64,000 nucleotides of DNA from Paenibacillus agricola (GTDB lineage Bacteria; Bacillota; Bacilli; Paenibacillales; NBRC-103111), in the NCBI RefSeq assembly GCF_011440305.1, contig NZ_JAAOIW010000003.1, forward strand, positions 613,577-677,576. Direction: 5' to 3'. Made by a program: the position numbers and the translations under genes. The notes under the pieces are model-generated. The model had not been told where the DNA came from, searched no databases, and was given only the letters and a program-made list of their open reading frames with translations. Shown in pieces: positions 62,079-64,000 of this stretch (position 1 is its first letter; each line of letters begins with the position of its first letter).

Positions 62079-63752
62079 ATGGTCAAACGTCAATCGGAAT
62101 CTACTTTACTGCTGTTGGCAGTCATTGGTGTCATCCTTTTTTTAAGCGTTATTTTTACATCCTCTTATCTGCTGGGCACTGACCAAGCTGAAGAGGAAGC
62201 CAGCCAGACACCTGCCATAACGATGCAGGAAGCAGCCGATGTCGCCGTTCGTTTTGCCCAAAAGCAATTCCAGCTTTCCAGCAATTATGAAGCCAGTACT
62301 TTATACCAAACCCATTCCAAACGAAGCGGATATTTGCAAAAGGAGCATTTATCAGATACTTACTCGGAACGTTTCGCTAATCTGCCGATCGATTATTATG
62401 AGGTGGAAATTAACGATTTATCGAGGGGCTCCACAACGTACTACGTCGATATCAACTACGAGAATAGCCAGGTTCTTGGTTGGTCAGCGCATCTTTCCCC
62501 TTTAACCAAGGCGAATACCGTAGCCTCGTCCCTCGTAGAGCCCCAGGCGCTTGCCGAGCAAGCCATTCAAGACCAAGGCTATACATTGGCCGATTTCACG
62601 AAGCTGGATCTGGATAAAAGCCCTGCCTTGGAGAAAGGCAGCTCTCTTCCTGCCGCATTAGGCAGCAGCTTCGTTTATCAAAGCCTCACCAACCAGATTG
62701 GTGAGGCGAGGCTGCATCTGTCCTTGGCCGTTTCGGGCGGCAAGATCGTTTCCTTCTACCCGCTGTTTAACATCCCGGCTTCCTTTGAAGCCTGGCAGGC
62801 CGCACAAAATGACAGCGCATCGCTGATGACGCGCATCAGTATGTTGGTTTCCTTGGGTATGGCTGCCTATGCGCTTTATATTCTCATTCGTTACCGCAGA
62901 GAAATCACCTTCCGCAGCGGCCTATGGCTGACGGTGATCTTCCTTATTATTTACATCGGTAATAATTTTAATATGCTTCCTGCCTTTCGCACCTCCCATT
63001 CCGAAGGACCGTCGCAGTTTGAAGCGCTGTTCTATCTTGCCTTCCTTAATGTCATCATTGTGATGATGGCTGTCAGCGTGTATTTGTCCGTCCTTGCGGG
63101 CAAGCAGATGTGGTCGAGATTCCACTGGAACCCGTTACCCAGCTGGAAAGAATCTAGCTTTGGAAGAGATGCCTTGACCGCTATGGGCCGCGGTTACCTG
63201 CTATGCTTATTCATCCTTGGCGTGCAGCAGGTGTTGTTTTTTATAGCCGAGCAGGCTTTCGATGTGTGGTCGGTCAATGATGCTTCCGACTCCGTGCTGA
63301 ATATGTCCATACCTGGATTTTTCCCCTTAATGGCTTGGGCTGCGGCAATTTCCGAGGAAGCAATTTACCGCTTATTTGGGATCGCTTTTTTCATGAAAAT
63401 TTGCCGTTTCCGCTTTCTGGCCATCTTGCTGCCCAGCGTCATCTGGGCATTAAGCCATACCCAATACCCGATTTATCCGGTCTACACGCGGTTGGTCGAG
63501 GTCACAATTATCGGCGTTATTTTCGGCTATGCTTTTCTGAAATACGGGTTTATGACCGTACTGTTTGCCCATGCCTCCATGGATAGTATTCTGATGGGCA
63601 TGTCCTTATATGGATTAGGCGATTGGACACATATTCTCATCGGCAGCTTTTACCTAGTTTTCCCCGCTTTAGTCGGCTGGTTCATCTACAAGCTTCATCA
63701 AAGCAGAACAAAAAGACGAGCTTCGTCTATGCCTCGTCTTGATCAATATTAG
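62079..63752 (+). CDS. CPBP-family intramembrane metalloprotease
   Basis: 557-residue membrane protein. An N-terminal helix (residues 8-30) is followed by an extracellular region of about 230 residues with PepSY-like traits (TMQEAADVAVRFAQKQF), then eight or so helices. The C-terminal CPBP/Abi domain has the glutamate pair and Arg in ISEEAIYRLFGI, the His in LSHTQYP and the His in FAHASMDS. Relatives include CAAX-type proteases and bacteriocin-immunity proteins. ATG 62079 has AAGGAG 6 nt upstream; the open frame to 62016 covers the promoter. Confidence 0.85.
   Translation: MVKRQSESTLLLLAVIGVILFLSVIFTSSYLLGTDQAEEEASQTPAITMQEAADVAVRFAQKQFQLSSNYEASTLYQTHSKRSGYLQKEHLSDTYSERFANLPIDYYEVEINDLSRGSTTYYVDINYENSQVLGWSAHLSPLTKANTVASSLVEPQALAEQAIQDQGYTLADFTKLDLDKSPALEKGSSLPAALGSSFVYQSLTNQIGEARLHLSLAVSGGKIVSFYPLFNIPASFEAWQAAQNDSASLMTRISMLVSLGMAAYALYILIRYRREITFRSGLWLTVIFLIIYIGNNFNMLPAFRTSHSEGPSQFEALFYLAFLNVIIVMMAVSVYLSVLAGKQMWSRFHWNPLPSWKESSFGRDALTAMGRGYLLCLFILGVQQVLFFIAEQAFDVWSVNDASDSVLNMSIPGFFPLMAWAAAISEEAIYRLFGIAFFMKICRFRFLAILLPSVIWALSHTQYPIYPVYTRLVEVTIIGVIFGYAFLKYGFMTVLFAHASMDSILMGMSLYGLGDWTHILIGSFYLVFPALVGWFIYKLHQSRTKRRASSMPRLDQY
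63710..63740 (-). terminator. uvrC terminator inside the convergent CPBP gene
   Basis: AAGACGAG (63713-63720) and CTCGTCTT (63733-63740), followed on the minus strand by five Ts. It lies within the last codons of the CPBP gene. Confidence 0.7.
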
Positions 63753-63802
63753 CTATAAACTCAAAAATGCAGCTAAGAGGTTATGCTCGAGTTAGTGTCA
63801 TT

Positions 63803-64000
63803 CTAGTGGCTGCCTGAGGGCTCGTCTTGAGCGCCGTTAGCTGCGTTAGTTGCAGCCTCTTCCTGGGCATCGCCCTCTTGATCGTCATTAAGTGCCTGTA
63901 ATATTTGTGCAGCCAGTTTGACGCCAATACCAAGCGGTCGGAAATCTTCAATTCCGGCTTCTTTTATTTTTTTCATGGATCCAAAATGCTTTAAAATCGC
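63803..64000 (-). CDS. uvrC: Excinuclease ABC subunit C, C-terminal end (cut by window edge)
   Basis: The last 65 codons of a gene continuing past the edge. LKHFGSMKKIKEAGIEDFRPLG is the helix-hairpin-helix end of UvrC, the nuclease that makes both incisions in nucleotide-excision repair. The tail after LAAQILQAL is an acidic, Ala/Gln-rich extension (DDQEGDAQEEAATNAANG) not common in UvrC. A terminator lies downstream within the neighbouring gene. Confidence 0.85.
   Translation of the reverse strand, partial: AILKHFGSMKKIKEAGIEDFRPLGIGVKLAAQILQALNDDQEGDAQEEAATNAANGAQDEPSGSH

Overview
The window looks like a chromosome segment of an endospore-forming, low-to-moderate GC Bacillota, most likely Paenibacillus or a close relative. 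The reasons are strong AGGAGG-type ribosome binding sites with frequent TTG/GTG starts, a Bacillus-type sdhCAB operon, a GlpP-controlled glp leader, a c-di-AMP riboswitch in front of ktrBA, paired YesM/YesN regulators and many carbohydrate ABC importers. The genus assignment is inference; no rRNA is present.

Layout. 1-3.4 kb: glycerol regulon: glpK (cut by the left edge), glpD behind a promoter and a terminator-containing leader, and glpP, the antiterminator expected to act on that leader; a broken Rpn-type nuclease gene lies between. 3.6-10.6 kb: YihY-type membrane protein, soluble histidine kinase, rbsD, copper ATPase copA, and an HD-GYP phosphodiesterase. 10.7-16.5 kb: multidrug-efflux operon with two 14-TM MFS pumps, two membrane-fusion adaptors and a MarR regulator, with promoter and operator visible. 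16.7-27.7 kb: sugar-acid region: LacI and AraC regulators, an RraA-like protein, a sugar ABC importer, mannonate dehydratase, an enolase-superfamily dehydratase and an aldose-1-epimerase. 27.9-34.8 kb: tRNA-Lys, small and hypothetical genes, a ComEC-like MBL hydrolase, an oxidoreductase, and an orphan merR with a mer-type operator.

34.9-36.6 kb is a graveyard: tyrosine-integrase remnant, decayed OLD-family nuclease, decayed MFS gene. 36.7-47.1 kb: a GH172 (DUF2961) glycosidase, a five-gene peptide-type ABC importer and a YesN/YesM two-component pair, probably one uptake-and-degradation system for an oligosaccharide. 47.3-53.7 kb: AT-rich defence island with a Gabija-like gajA/gajB pair and a large HEPN-motif protein. 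The blocks are bounded by copies of a repeat also found beside the integrase remnant at 35.3 kb.

53.9-64 kb: a cation-diffusion exporter behind three 15-bp palindromes spaced exactly 21 bp apart, sdhCAB, a LysR regulator, ktrBA under a c-di-AMP riboswitch, a CPBP intramembrane protease with a perfect palindromic operator, and the 3' end of uvrC.

The most interesting items are the defence island with its repeated, cassette-like borders, the phased palindromes before the exporter, the leader-type controls (glpD, ktrBA, yesM), and several short decayed or frameshifted genes. All assignments come from reading motifs and context; no database search was run.
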